From an uncultured Pelolinea sp. (GTDB taxonomy: Bacteria; Chloroflexota; Anaerolineae; Anaerolineales; Anaerolineaceae): a stretch of 11,638 bases of DNA. The position numbers and the translations under genes were made by a program. Below are positions 1 to 8,269 of this stretch, piece by piece (position 1 is the stretch's first letter; every line of letters starts with the position of its first letter). The DNA lies in the NCBI GenBank assembly GCA_937902055.1, contig CALGUJ010000101.1:1-11638 (forward strand), written 5' to 3'. The notes beneath the pieces are model-generated. The model saw only the letters and a program-made list of their open reading frames with translations, had not been told where the DNA came from and ran no database searches.

Positions 1-882
1 GCTGATTGCTGCGAACGCCTGTCTAAATGAACACTCCCCGAAGCGAACGAGCAAAGCGGCCAGCACGCGTTCTTCGCCCGCGGCGTCCGAACTATCCACG
101 CGCAACCAGTCCGCACCCTGATCCGCGAATGCCAGGCCCAGCTTTTTCGCTCCCGCATCGAAATCCTGCGCGATGAGGAGATCACACTCATTGCGGTCGG
201 CATACTTGACCAGCGTGGGCACGTTTTCCTGCGAAACCTGTTTGACTTGCCGGCCGATACGCTGGACTTCTTCGAGCGGATGAGAGAGCATTTTGCAGAT
301 AGCGTGTTCGAGCGCGCGCGCATTGATGGTCATGCCCAGGTTGGCCAGGGAACAAGCCGGCAGGTAATAACGGCAGACGTCGGCGCAGCGCGTGCGGATG
401 CGCGACCGGAAAGCCGCGTCGGATTCATTCTCGTTCTTTGGGCAGGTTTGTTCCAGGTACACCCTGACGGTGTTCACGGCTTTTTCGTAATTGATGAACA
501 AGCGCCGGCAGGTGCGATCGTACAGCTCAGCCAGGGGAGCGGCGTTGAATTCGGCGGGCGTGTAGAAATGATCCAGGCCCCAAATCTGGTAGCGGGAGGA
601 TTTTTCCGTGTATGAAGCCAGCCGGTTGGATTCCAGGCATTCCACCGCCAGGCGGGAGACATTTTCCACCGCGATGTGCAGCACGGCGTGTTCCGCGACG
701 GAGGAATGGCCATAGCCGACGATCCATTTCTCGCTGAAATCCGCCGATTTTTCATCGGAAAGTTCGTTGGCAATTTCATTGAAAGATTGGGGAGAGCGCG
801 AAGTCTTCGCGAAAGTCACCGCGATGGTTTCGGGACTCAGTTTCTTGGGATCAAGCAGGTAAATTTGTGTGGTCAAGCTCAT
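1..882 (-). CDS. ThyX-like flavin-dependent thymidylate synthase family protein (5' part, runs off left edge)
   Basis: Open reading frame of 294 codons from an ATG at 882 to the window edge with no stop, so the C-terminus is missing. ThyX enzymes methylate dUMP to dTMP using methylene-tetrahydrofolate and FAD. Seen in the protein: GYGHSSVAEH (residues 56-65), then SRLAVECLESNRLASYTEKS (76-95) continuing SRY, which fits the ThyX signature RHRxxSxxExSxRY at every conserved position except the first two (Ser85-Asn86 in place of Arg-His). Residues 170-210 (CRYYLPACSLANLGMTINAR and following) resemble the later ThyX helix. The frame continues about 80 residues past the first ThyX domain, so the full protein is longer than the usual 220-260 aa and may carry a second domain; that is inference. 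The start is supported by AGGTG at 890-894, 7 nt upstream. It overlaps the end of ribF by 32 bp. Whether this domain is catalytic is uncertain. Family assignment is fairly sure. Confidence 0.85.
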   Translation of the reverse strand, partial: MSLTTQIYLLDPKKLSPETIAVTFAKTSRSPQSFNEIANELSDEKSADFSEKWIVGYGHSSVAEHAVLHIAVENVSRLAVECLESNRLASYTEKSSRYQIWGLDHFYTPAEFNAAPLAELYDRTCRRLFINYEKAVNTVRVYLEQTCPKNENESDAAFRSRIRTRCADVCRYYLPACSLANLGMTINARALEHAICKMLSHPLEEVQRIGRQVKQVSQENVPTLVKYADRNECDLLIAQDFDAGAKKLGLAFADQGADWLRVDSSDAAGEERVLAALLVRFGECSFRQAFAAIS

Positions 883-1804
883 CGGAAAGCACCTCGCGCG
901 CAAGTTGAATGTCCTGGTTGATTTGTACCATTAAATGACCGGCGCTGTCGAATTTCATTTCCGGGCGGATGCGGCGGATGAAACGCAGGCGCATTTCGCG
1001 ATCATAGATTTCCTGATTGAAATCCAGCAGGTGCGCTTCGACAGTTTGCTGAAAGGGTTTTTCGTAGAAGGTGGGGCGGTTGCCGATGTTGACCACGCTC
1101 ATCCAGCGCCGGCCATCCAGCTCCGCAACGGCGGCGTAAACGCCGACAGCCGGCATCAGCTTTTCCTGCCAGATGTCCAGGTTGGCGGTGGGCAATCCGA
1201 TGTGCTTGCCGCGCCCGTCACCGTGGATGATGCGTCCCTGAACGGAATACGGGCGGCCAAGGAGCGCGTTGGCTTCCGACAGGTCGCCAGATTTTAATAA
1301 TTCCCGAATTAATGAGGACGAAATGATTTTGGATGATGACTGGAAAGGTTCAATGGCTTGCACCTGATAGCCGAACTTCTTCCCCAGTTCGGTCAGGGTG
1401 TAGATATCCCCGCTGCGGTTGGCGCCCAAACGGAAATCGTGGCCAATCAGCAGGGTTGAAAATTTCAATTGTTGGTGCAACGTTTGAATGAAAGATTCTG
1501 CGCTTTGCGATGCAAGGGTGTGGTCGAAATGAAGCGTCAATATGGTATCCACACCCAATGATTTCAGAATTTGATTTTTCTCTTCCGGCGAGGACAGATA
1601 ATAAGGTTGGTGGTCGCCCCGCAGGACTTTTACCGGATGAGGAAAAAAGGTCACCACAATCGAAGCGCTTTGGCGCTTGTGGCTCTCCCCGGTTAATAAT
1701 CGGATGACGGCTTGGTGCCCACGGTGAACGCCATCGAAAGAGCCGATGGTGAGCCAGGGTCCGTTGAAATTGTCTTGAGGCTCGCGATCCGATTCAGTAG
1801 ACAT
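851..1804 (-). CDS. ribF: Bifunctional riboflavin kinase / FAD synthetase RibF
   Basis: Phosphorylates riboflavin to FMN and adenylylates FMN to FAD in the cytoplasm. The 317-aa length is normal for the bifunctional enzyme. The N-terminal nucleotidyltransferase domain shows GSFDGVHRGH (21-30), FFPHP (53-57), GHDFRLG (121-127) and SSSLIR (162-167). The C-terminal flavokinase domain shows GDGRGKHIGLPTANL (195-209, with the PTAN core), VNIGNRPTF (238-246) and EAH (256-258). The ATG at 1804 lies 6 nt after the truB stop; the Shine-Dalgarno match there is poor, so it is probably translated by coupling. Its last 32 bp also encode the start of the ThyX-like gene, whose family uses the FAD made here. 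No truncation is seen. Confidence 0.97.
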   Translation of the reverse strand: MSTESDREPQDNFNGPWLTIGSFDGVHRGHQAVIRLLTGESHKRQSASIVVTFFPHPVKVLRGDHQPYYLSSPEEKNQILKSLGVDTILTLHFDHTLASQSAESFIQTLHQQLKFSTLLIGHDFRLGANRSGDIYTLTELGKKFGYQVQAIEPFQSSSKIISSSLIRELLKSGDLSEANALLGRPYSVQGRIIHGDGRGKHIGLPTANLDIWQEKLMPAVGVYAAVAELDGRRWMSVVNIGNRPTFYEKPFQQTVEAHLLDFNQEIYDREMRLRFIRRIRPEMKFDSAGHLMVQINQDIQLAREVLSDELDHTNLPA

Positions 1805-1810
1805 TGTTTT

Positions 1811-2719
1811 CTACGCAAAAAAGACCTTTTTGGGCTGGTACTCGCTGGTTTCCGCGTCGAATTCCATCAGCGCAACCAATTCTCCCTGCTCCGTGATTGC
1901 CCGAACGGTCTGCCCGGCAGAACTTTCACGGGCGACGCGATGTCCGTGGCGAACCGCGTCCACTTCTTCGTTGGTGAGCGTGATGGCAGACCAATCGCCC
2001 AGAGCCTCGGCAGCCGGGATCAGGAATTGGTACCAACTGTTGTTGTCAAATGATTCTACCAGCCTGCGCAGCGGGATGGCGTCTTTGAGGGTAAAACGTC
2101 CGCTCTTGGTCCTGCGCAGCCCGGTCAGGTTGGCGCCGCAACCCAGTTTTTCACCCAGGTCATGCGCCAGTGAACGGACATACGTGCCGGAGGAGCAGTG
2201 AATATCCACAACCGCCTCAGGCAGATTCCATTCGATCAATTCCAGGCTGTGAACCGTGATGATGCGCGGTTCCAGTTCGACTTCCTCGCCCTGGCGGGCC
2301 ATATCGTAAGCCCGGCGGCCGTTGACGTGGATGGCGGAGTAGGGCGGGGGAACCTGTTCGATTTCGCCGACAAAACCTTTCAAGGCGTCCTCAAATTGTT
2401 CGGCAGTCACGTTGACCTCGGCGGTGCGAGTGATGGTGCCATCGCCGTCATAGGTGTCGGTGCGCTCGCCCAGCTTGATAGTGGCCTGGTAGCGTTTGTC
2501 CTCGGCCGAGACGTATTCGCTCAAGCGAACCGCCGGGCCGATCAGCACCACCAAAACGCCGGATGCCCTGGGGTCCAGTGTGCCGGTGTGGCCGGCTCTT
2601 TTGATCCGGGTACCGTTGCGAATGACTTGCACGACCTGGTGCGAGGTCATGCCGATGGGTTTGTCGATGACCAGTACGCCGGAAGCTGAATTTCGCGATG
2701 GGTTGAAACGATTTTCCAT
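1811..2719 (-). CDS. truB: tRNA pseudouridine(55) synthase TruB
   Basis: Isomerises U55 in the T-loop of elongator tRNAs to pseudouridine. The 302-aa protein has the family's opening GVLVIDKPIGMTSHQVV (14-30), the catalytic motif GHTGTLDP (43-50) with Asp49 as expected nucleophile, the RYQATIKLGERTDTYDGDG segment, a PPPYSAIHVNGRRAY motif (the common Lys is His here) and SSGTYVRSLAHDLG. The C-terminal ~60 residues fit the small TruB C-terminal/PUA-like region. The ATG at 2719 follows the nrnA stop by one base, with GGGAG lying inside the end of nrnA as ribosome binding site. This spacing indicates translational coupling within the operon. Confidence 0.97.
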   Translation of the reverse strand: MENRFNPSRNSASGVLVIDKPIGMTSHQVVQVIRNGTRIKRAGHTGTLDPRASGVLVVLIGPAVRLSEYVSAEDKRYQATIKLGERTDTYDGDGTITRTAEVNVTAEQFEDALKGFVGEIEQVPPPYSAIHVNGRRAYDMARQGEEVELEPRIITVHSLELIEWNLPEAVVDIHCSSGTYVRSLAHDLGEKLGCGANLTGLRRTKSGRFTLKDAIPLRRLVESFDNNSWYQFLIPAAEALGDWSAITLTNEEVDAVRHGHRVARESSAGQTVRAITEQGELVALMEFDAETSEYQPKKVFFA

Positions 2720-2720
2720 G

Positions 2721-3704
2721 CTAATTTTCTCCCTTTGATTTTTGTGCTTTTAAATATTTTTTCGTAACCTCTAAAACCATATTTTCAACCTCGTTTAGAT
2801 TACCTTTAATTTCAGCGCCTGCCGCGGGTGGGTGCCCTCCGCCTCCGAAACGTTGGGCAATCTTAGAAACATCAATCCCCGAATGGGAGCGCCAGCTCAC
2901 TTTAATTTTACAATCATTTTGTTCATTAAATAATATAACAATATTCAGATTTTCGATAGCAGACAATTGATTAGTCAGGTCTGCGTCATCCCTCCCGCTG
3001 TACCCGGCTTTCTTGCGGTCTTCCATTGTAATGGAGGTCCAGGCCAGCTTTCCTTCTTTTTGTAAACGGCTCAATGCCAGCCCCCACAACAGGCTGGCAG
3101 CGTAGGATTGATAAACCAATGCTCTTTCGTAAACGTCGGTGAGGCTGGCGCCGGCTTCGATCAACGCGGCTGTCTGGCGCAAGGATTCAGGCGACACGTT
3201 CGACGTGCGAAAACCGATGGTATCGGTGACGATGCCGGTCAGCAGGGCGTTGGCGACCGCGGGCGTTATCGGAAAGCCCCATTCCGGCAGATAGCGGGTC
3301 AAGACGGCGGCGGTGGCGGGTTCTTCGGGCAGCACCAGATTGAATTTCGCGAAATGTTCGTTGGTGATGTGATGATCGATGTTGATATCAACCGGAATAG
3401 CGGAGAAATTCTCCCCCAACCGTTTTTGGTCGGAACAGTCCAGGGCAACCACCAGGTCGTACCCAGGTTCAACGCGGTTGCGGATATTCCGGCTGCCTTC
3501 CAGGAATTTGAACCTTGCCGGAATACCGTCCGGCAGCACCATCTGGCACTGCTTGCCCGCGTCAGCCAGGCTTAAACCCAAGCCGAGCGTGGAGGCGATG
3601 GCATCGCCATCCGGGCGGATGTGGGCGACAATCAGGGGTTTTTGGGCTGTATGCAGCAGGGAACGGATTTCGCGGCTGGCAGCACGTAAGTCTTTGCTGA
3701 TCAA
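2721..3704 (-). CDS. nrnA: DHH/DHHA1 phosphoesterase, NrnA-type oligoribonuclease/pAp phosphatase
   Basis: Family members degrade 2-5 nt RNA fragments (nanoRNA) and/or dephosphorylate pAp; some act on cyclic dinucleotide breakdown products. Metal-binding motifs are intact: HIRPDGDA (28-35), DCS (89-91), NIDHH (108-112) and TGIVTDT (156-162). The DHHA1 substrate-binding domain ends in RFGGGGHPPAAGAE (285-298). The length of 327 aa is typical. The start is TTG at 3704: an in-frame stop lies just upstream, there is no earlier ATG or GTG, and GGTAG sits 7 nt before it. It begins 7 nt after the rbfA stop. The last third of the gene (about 2721-3060, the DHHA1 part) is much more AT-rich than the rest. 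Position beside rbfA/truB matches many bacterial genomes. Which substrate is physiological cannot be read from the sequence. Confidence 0.93.
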   Translation of the reverse strand: MISKDLRAASREIRSLLHTAQKPLIVAHIRPDGDAIASTLGLGLSLADAGKQCQMVLPDGIPARFKFLEGSRNIRNRVEPGYDLVVALDCSDQKRLGENFSAIPVDINIDHHITNEHFAKFNLVLPEEPATAAVLTRYLPEWGFPITPAVANALLTGIVTDTIGFRTSNVSPESLRQTAALIEAGASLTDVYERALVYQSYAASLLWGLALSRLQKEGKLAWTSITMEDRKKAGYSGRDDADLTNQLSAIENLNIVILFNEQNDCKIKVSWRSHSGIDVSKIAQRFGGGGHPPAAGAEIKGNLNEVENMVLEVTKKYLKAQKSKGEN

Positions 3705-3711
3705 ATCTGTA

Positions 3712-4077
3712 CTACCCGTTTTTGTCTAAATCTTCCTTAAGGTTGTCGAGCATGCGCTCGATCTTTTCCGCGCGTTCGGGGGTTTCATCCCAAAAGAATC
3801 TCAATTTGGGGAAAGTACGCAGTTCAATGCGATCCGCCAAGGCGCTGCGCAGGAAACCGCTGGCATGCTCCAATCCGTGAAGGATGCTTTCCGACTCTTC
3901 CAAGCCATCCAGTGAAGAAACGTAGATGTTGGCAAAGTATAGCTCGCGGTCTACCGTGACGTCGGTAATGAAAACCGAAGCAATGCGCGGATCGCTGACC
4001 TGGCCGGTGACCAGCATTTCCGAAATCTCTTGCTTGATGCGATCCGCAATTTTCTTTAACCGTAAACTTGATGGCAT
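3712..4077 (-). CDS. rbfA: 30S ribosome-binding factor RbfA
   Basis: Assists late maturation of the 30S subunit and 16S rRNA 5'-end processing, with a role in cold adaptation in model bacteria. The 121-aa length matches the single KH-like domain of the family. Recognisable stretches are RIKQEISEML near the N-terminus, VSDPRIASVFITDVTVDREL (27-46), IYVSSLDG, and the C-terminal ELRTFPKLRFFWDETPERAE with its conserved PxLxFxxDxxxERA pattern. The ATG at 4077 is preceded by a strong GGAGG. It starts 22 nt after infB ends and ends 7 nt before the nrnA start, so it is mid-operon. Confidence 0.97.
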   Translation of the reverse strand: MPSSLRLKKIADRIKQEISEMLVTGQVSDPRIASVFITDVTVDRELYFANIYVSSLDGLEESESILHGLEHASGFLRSALADRIELRTFPKLRFFWDETPERAEKIERMLDNLKEDLDKNG

Positions 4078-4099
4078 TTAAATTGCCTCCGATCGGGAG

Positions 4100-5881
4100 C
4101 TAGCGTTGAACTTCCTCGACGATGAATGCAATAACCGTGTCTCCGACTTCAAAATCATTGAAACCTCGAACGCGCAACCCGCATTCGAAACCTTCCCGTA
4201 CTTCCTTCTCATTATCTTTCTCATGTTTTAGTGATGCCAATTCACCGGTAAACAGCTCGGTGCCGTTGCGCACGACCCTGACGCTGGCATTGCGGCGGAT
4301 CTCTCCGGAGGTGACGCGGCAGCCGGCAATGGTGCCAACTTTTGAAATCTTGAAGGTTTGCAGCACTTCAGCTTTGCCGATAACCGTTTCTTTTTTCTCG
4401 GGAGCCAGCATCCCTTTGAGGGCTTTTTCGACGTCCTCAACCAAACGGTAAATAATATCATAAGTCCGGATGGATACGCCCTCCTTCTCCGCAAGATTCT
4501 TGGAAGAAGCATCAGCGTGGACGTTGAAACCCAGGATGATGGCGCTCGAAGCGGTCGCCAGCAGGACGTCGTTCTCGGTCACATTGCCGGCTTCTTTGTA
4601 AAGGACGTTGATCTTGATCTCGCTTTGATCGATGTCGTCGAGGGCTTTGATGATGGGATCCAGCGATCCCTGCACATCCGCTTTGAGGATCAGGCGCAGC
4701 TCGCCCATTTCGCCTGATTGGACTTTAGAGAACAGGTCTTCAAGGGTTGTCATGGATTTGGTGGTTTTAGCGGCATCGGCTTTCATCTTGCGATCGTTCA
4801 CAATGGCGCGCGCCTCGCGCTCGGAGGCGCAGACCTGGAAGATATCGCCCGCATCCGGCACATCGTTGAGACCCAATACCTGCACCGGGGTGGAGGGTTC
4901 GGCGCTCTCGATGGGCTTGCCCTTGAAGTCGAACATGGCGCGGATTTTGCCGCAAGCCATACCGACCGCAATGGCATCGCCGGAACGCAGGGTGCCATTT
5001 TGAACCAGCAAAGTGGCGATCACGCCCCGATTTTTATCGACAGAGGCTTCGATTACCGTACCCATCACTGTGCCGTTGGGGTTGGCCAGGATGCTGATGT
5101 TGTCCGCCACGATTTGGATGGCTTCCAACAGGTCTTCAATGCCCATATTTTTCTTGGCCGAAACGGGCACGATGATCGTGTCGCCGTCCCACTCATCCGA
5201 TACCAGGCCGGCATCGGCTAGCTGCTGTTTGGTGAAATCGGGATTGGCGTCGGGCAAGTCGATCTTGTTGAGCGCGACGATGATGGGCACACGGGCGGCG
5301 CGCGCGTGTGCGATGGCTTCGCGGGTCTGCGGCATCACGCCGTCGTTGGCCGCCACCACCAGGATGACGATATCGGCGCCCTGGGCGCCGCGCGCGCGCA
5401 TGGCGGTGAAAGCTGCGTGGCCGGGGGTATCCAGGAAGGTAATCCTTTTCTTTTTATGCTCCACCTGGTACGCGCCGATGTGCTGGGTGATGCCGCCGGA
5501 TTCGCCGCCGGCAACGTTGGTGTGGCGGATGGCGTCCAGCAGGGTGGTTTTGCCGTGGTCGACGTGCCCCAGGATGGTGACGACCGGCGCGCGGTTGACC
5601 AACTGGCTCGGGTCTTCCTGTTCGATCATTCTACGCCAGAGCGGGACCTCGCCGACTTGTTCTTCCTTAACTTCAATCACTTCCAAGGCGGCTTCAAAAC
5701 CCAGTTCAGCCGCCACCACCGCGGCGGTGTCAAAATCGATTTGCTGGTTAATATTGGCCATGACACCATTCGCCATTAAGACTTTAATGACTTGAATGGG
5801 GCTGCTGTTGACTTTTTTGGCTAAATCGCGAACAGTCGTTACGCTGGGTAATTCGATGGTTTTGGTGTTCTTATCGCTCAT
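4100..5881 (-). CDS. infB: Translation initiation factor IF-2 (short form)
   Basis: GTPase that places initiator tRNA on the 30S subunit and promotes subunit joining. The 593-aa protein has an IF2_N-like module (about 10-62) followed directly by the G domain: G1 GHVDHGKT (105-112), the [12 protein letters not shown] switch (129-140), G3 DTPGH (151-155), G4 NKID (205-208) and G5 SAKKN (241-245). Domains II, III and C2 fill the rest, ending with the expected [11 protein letters not shown] segment. It lacks the long charged N-terminal region of enterobacterial IF-2, as many short IF-2s do. I use the ATG at 5881, not the in-frame TTG at 5893, because GGAGG at 5887-5891 lies inside the extra codons and is correctly placed for the ATG. 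A 135-bp gap separates it from ylxR. Confidence 0.97.
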   Translation of the reverse strand: MSDKNTKTIELPSVTTVRDLAKKVNSSPIQVIKVLMANGVMANINQQIDFDTAAVVAAELGFEAALEVIEVKEEQVGEVPLWRRMIEQEDPSQLVNRAPVVTILGHVDHGKTTLLDAIRHTNVAGGESGGITQHIGAYQVEHKKKRITFLDTPGHAAFTAMRARGAQGADIVILVVAANDGVMPQTREAIAHARAARVPIIVALNKIDLPDANPDFTKQQLADAGLVSDEWDGDTIIVPVSAKKNMGIEDLLEAIQIVADNISILANPNGTVMGTVIEASVDKNRGVIATLLVQNGTLRSGDAIAVGMACGKIRAMFDFKGKPIESAEPSTPVQVLGLNDVPDAGDIFQVCASEREARAIVNDRKMKADAAKTTKSMTTLEDLFSKVQSGEMGELRLILKADVQGSLDPIIKALDDIDQSEIKINVLYKEAGNVTENDVLLATASSAIILGFNVHADASSKNLAEKEGVSIRTYDIIYRLVEDVEKALKGMLAPEKKETVIGKAEVLQTFKISKVGTIAGCRVTSGEIRRNASVRVVRNGTELFTGELASLKHEKDNEKEVREGFECGLRVRGFNDFEVGDTVIAFIVEEVQR

Positions 5882-5886
5882 AGTTG

Positions 5887-5891
5887 CCTCC
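5887..5891 (-). promoter_or_regulatory. Shine-Dalgarno of infB (decides the start)
   Basis: GGAGG on the minus strand, 5 nt before the ATG at 5881. Because it sits inside the codons that a TTG start at 5893 would translate, it argues for the ATG. Confidence 0.8.
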
Positions 5892-5969
5892 AATTCAGAT
5901 TGCCCCTGCGGTGAAACCTCGTTGAAGCTTCGGTCATTTTGGGTAGTGCGGCGAGCGACTGGAACGCTG

Positions 5970-5999
5970 GTTTTATTGTGGCATGGCCTTTTCGGTCAA
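5970..5999 (-). promoter_or_regulatory. Possible internal sigma-70-type promoter for infB
   Basis: On the minus strand TTGACC (5994-5999) is followed after 18 nt by TAAAAC (5970-5975): 5/6 and 4/6 matches to the -35 and -10 consensus. It would start transcription about 80 nt before the infB ATG. Sequence match only; such matches occur by chance. Confidence 0.3.
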
Positions 6000-6016
6000 A
6001 CGATGGTCAGTTTATC

Positions 6017-6307
6017 TCAATCTTCACCCTCATCCAGTTCATTCATGACTTGATTCAGATGTTCTCTGTCCGTTTGAGATAACTCTGTTTTCAATGCGTG
6101 CGCCAGACTACCTTTAAGTGCTTGCTCCCAACAGGATTTTTTATCGTGCAGATACGCTCCTCTGCCGTCTTCTTTTCCGGTCGGATCGTAACGGACTCCT
6201 TGCGAAGTCCGCACAATGCGCATCAGCTCCCTTTTGGGAAGCGTTTCCCGACAGCCGATGCAAGTTCGCTGCGGGATATGCTTCACGCGAGACTTTTGTT
6301 TATTCAC
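6017..6307 (-). CDS. ylxR: YlxR / RnpM family RNA-binding protein (DUF448)
   Basis: Small basic protein of the YlxR family, shown in Bacillus subtilis to bind and modulate RNase P RNA (RnpM). The 96-aa length is typical. Motifs seen: RTCIGCRETLPKRELMRIVR (14-33) and DPTGKEDGRGAYLHDKKSCW (41-60), the two hallmark blocks. It lies 19 nt after the nusA stop, the conserved nusA-ylxR-infB order. The start is GTG at 6307, but AAGG is only 2 nt before it; a second in-frame GTG at 6286 (residue 8) is a possible alternative and would still leave the domain intact. Confidence 0.93.
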   Translation of the reverse strand: MNKQKSRVKHIPQRTCIGCRETLPKRELMRIVRTSQGVRYDPTGKEDGRGAYLHDKKSCWEQALKGSLAHALKTELSQTDREHLNQVMNELDEGED

Positions 6308-6326
6308 CGCCTTGTTCTATTTTTAT

Positions 6327-8228
6327 TTATTCTTCCCATTCATTCCAGCCGGCGTCACCGCGTTTGTGTTTTTTCTTGGAAACCACCAAATCGCGTTCGG
6401 GATCGTACTCCAGCTCTCGGAATTTATTGATTTTCTTCTTTTTCGTTTTCTTGCCGGTAGGTTTGCCGTTCTCGTCCGTCACTTCTTCTTCCTCATCCTC
6501 GCTGGCTTCCCCGGTGGCTTCAAAAGCATCGGGTTTGATCGCGAACATTTGGTCGAATGACACGTCGCCGGCAGGCTGCCCATCGGCAGCGGGTTCGGAC
6601 TGCGCGCTTTCCGCAACTTCGGGCATTGCTCCGCCCTCTGCCTGCGCCGCCGCAGCGCCTTCCGATGGCGCGGATTCTATCTGCTCCGCAGCCGGTTCTT
6701 CAGCCGGGATTTCTTCGGCTACTTCAGGGATCAATTCGGGCAGCACTTCGTTGAATTCCGCGATGCGGTCAAGCACTTTCTGATCCACGCCCTCAATTGC
6801 TTTCAAAGCGTCCGGATTCATCTTGCTGGCAAGGATCAATTTGCCGGCAGTATCGAAGCCCGCTTCGTTGAGAGCGTCCGCGATGTTGAGGGGCAGGCCG
6901 ATCCCGGAGAGGTCCATTTCAAAAGCGGCCGGCGGGATGGTGGCCAAAACCGCGTTGCGAGCCTGAGCTTGCTTTTCGAATTCAGCCTGATGCTTGCGGG
7001 AGGCGAAGCGTTCCAGGCGATCGTTCAATTTCGCCAGGAAATCATATTCCTCGGGATTGATCACGCGGCCGTCGGCTTTGCGGGCCATAATATCCTCAGC
7101 CTGAGCAACAGCTTCTTTTTCTTCCTTGGCCAATTCCTTGTATTCGTCCTTATTTTGCAGGGCGAACAGCCAGTCGGAAATCGATTCAGGCAGGCTCTTG
7201 ATATCGATGCGCCAGCCGGTCAGCTTGGCGGCCAGGCGGGCGTTTTGCCCGTCGCGGCCGATGGCCAGGCTGAGTTGATCTTCAGGGACGACCACCAGTG
7301 CGTTGCGCGAGCCGTCCACGCTTTCCTTGAGGTAAACGCCATTGACGCGTGCGGGGCTGATGGCCTTGGCGATGAAGACAGTCGGATCGGAGTTCCACTC
7401 GATCACGTCGATCTTTTCGTCGTGCAATTCGCGTACGATGGCCTGGATGCGCACGCCGCGCTGACCCACGCAGGCGCCGACGGGGTCGATGCCCTGCTGG
7501 GAAGTGGATACAGCGACCTTAGCGCGGTGCCCGGGTTCGCGCGAAATGGAGCGGATTTCAACCACACCGTGGAAAATCTCGGGAACCTCGTTTTCCAACA
7601 ACCGGCGCAGGAAATCGCGGTGGGTGCGCGAAAGGATGATCTGCGGACCGCGGCCGGTTTCCTTGATCTCGGCAACTAACGCGCGCACGCGATCGTGAAT
7701 GCGGAAGCGTTCGAAGGGGATCATTTCCTTGCGGGGCATGGTGCCTTCGGCGTTCAACTCGAGGCCGATGGTCATGCCTTGCGAGTTGGTAGCCTGCACG
7801 ATGCCGCTGATGATCTCGCCCAACTGCTTTTCGTAATATTGGATTTGGGCGGCATATTCCGCCTGGCGAATTTTTTCCTGGATGACCTGGCGTGCGTTTT
7901 GAGCGGCCACACGGCCGAAATCTTCGGGAGTGCTATCCACCATGACCAGATCACCAAGGTTGGCGTTCGAGTCGTACTTGCGGGCCACTTCCAGTTCGAC
8001 TTCGGTCAGGTCATTTTCAACGGATTCAACGACTTCCTTCTCCGCCAGGATGCCGAATTCGCCTTTATCCAGGTCGATAACGGCTTTCACTTCCTGGGCG
8101 CTGGAAACGTTCAGTGATTTACGGTATGCGGAAACGAGGGCATGCCCCAAAGCTTCCAGAATGGTTTCTTTGGGCAGTCCTTTTTCTTCCAAAACTTCGT
8201 TGAATGCCAGCACAAATTCGTTTTTCAT
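6327..8228 (-). CDS. nusA: Transcription termination/antitermination factor NusA with long C-terminal tail
   Basis: Binds RNA polymerase and nascent RNA to modulate pausing, termination and antitermination. At 633 aa it is longer than the common 350-500 aa forms. In order: N-terminal RNAP-binding domain (1-130, starting [20 protein letters not shown]), S1 domain (about 133-200), KH1 with [18 protein letters not shown] (248-265), KH2 with [20 protein letters not shown] (321-340), a charged helical linker (355-425), a helix-hairpin-helix-like repeat (about 437-492), an acidic Ala/Glu/Pro stretch (497-590), a basic block KKTKKKK (593-599), and a final [14 protein letters not shown] plus tryptophan-containing WNEWEE end. 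The ATG at 8228 has GGAG 10 nt upstream. It is the first gene of the operon. I believe related Chloroflexota NusA proteins carry a similar tail, from memory. Confidence 0.96.
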   Translation of the reverse strand: MKNEFVLAFNEVLEEKGLPKETILEALGHALVSAYRKSLNVSSAQEVKAVIDLDKGEFGILAEKEVVESVENDLTEVELEVARKYDSNANLGDLVMVDSTPEDFGRVAAQNARQVIQEKIRQAEYAAQIQYYEKQLGEIISGIVQATNSQGMTIGLELNAEGTMPRKEMIPFERFRIHDRVRALVAEIKETGRGPQIILSRTHRDFLRRLLENEVPEIFHGVVEIRSISREPGHRAKVAVSTSQQGIDPVGACVGQRGVRIQAIVRELHDEKIDVIEWNSDPTVFIAKAISPARVNGVYLKESVDGSRNALVVVPEDQLSLAIGRDGQNARLAAKLTGWRIDIKSLPESISDWLFALQNKDEYKELAKEEKEAVAQAEDIMARKADGRVINPEEYDFLAKLNDRLERFASRKHQAEFEKQAQARNAVLATIPPAAFEMDLSGIGLPLNIADALNEAGFDTAGKLILASKMNPDALKAIEGVDQKVLDRIAEFNEVLPELIPEVAEEIPAEEPAAEQIESAPSEGAAAAQAEGGAMPEVAESAQSEPAADGQPAGDVSFDQMFAIKPDAFEATGEASEDEEEEVTDENGKPTGKKTKKKKINKFRELEYDPERDLVVSKKKHKRGDAGWNEWEE

Positions 8229-8257
8229 GCCAGTGTTACTCCAAATTCATCTTTTCT

Positions 8258-8263
8258 ATTATA
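8258..8263 (-). promoter_or_regulatory. Perfect -10 box (TATAAT) upstream of nusA
   Basis: TATAAT on the minus strand, 29 nt from the nusA ATG. No good -35 lies 16-19 nt upstream; that space is taken by the inverted repeat at 8270-8290. If used, the leader would be only about 20 nt and the repeat would sit where polymerase or an operator-binding protein contacts DNA. Confidence 0.4.
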
Positions 8264-8269
8264 AGCAGA

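Larger units (their letters stand above)
5882..6016 (-). other. 135-bp gap between ylxR and infB
   Basis: This is the longest gap inside the operon. I see no open frame worth calling and no strong terminator hairpin. A ribosomal-protein-L7Ae-like gene found between ylxR and infB in many Firmicutes is absent. The gap carries a promoter-like element (separate entry) and the infB ribosome binding site. Confidence 0.6.

Noticed and set aside
5013..5795. 260-codon open frame on the plus strand
   Set aside because: Lies entirely opposite the G domain of infB; its composition (Ser/Ala/Thr/Met-rich, no motif) is that of an antisense shadow.
5882..5893. Four-residue N-terminal extension of IF-2 from a TTG
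   Set aside because: The extra codons contain the GGAGG that serves the ATG at 5881.
6118..6783. 221-codon plus-strand frame rich in serine and alanine
   Set aside because: Antisense to ylxR and the acidic repeat-like tail of nusA, which produces low-complexity serine runs on the other strand.
6969..7679. 236-codon plus-strand frame
   Set aside because: Antisense to conserved S1/KH coding sequence of nusA; no recognisable domain.
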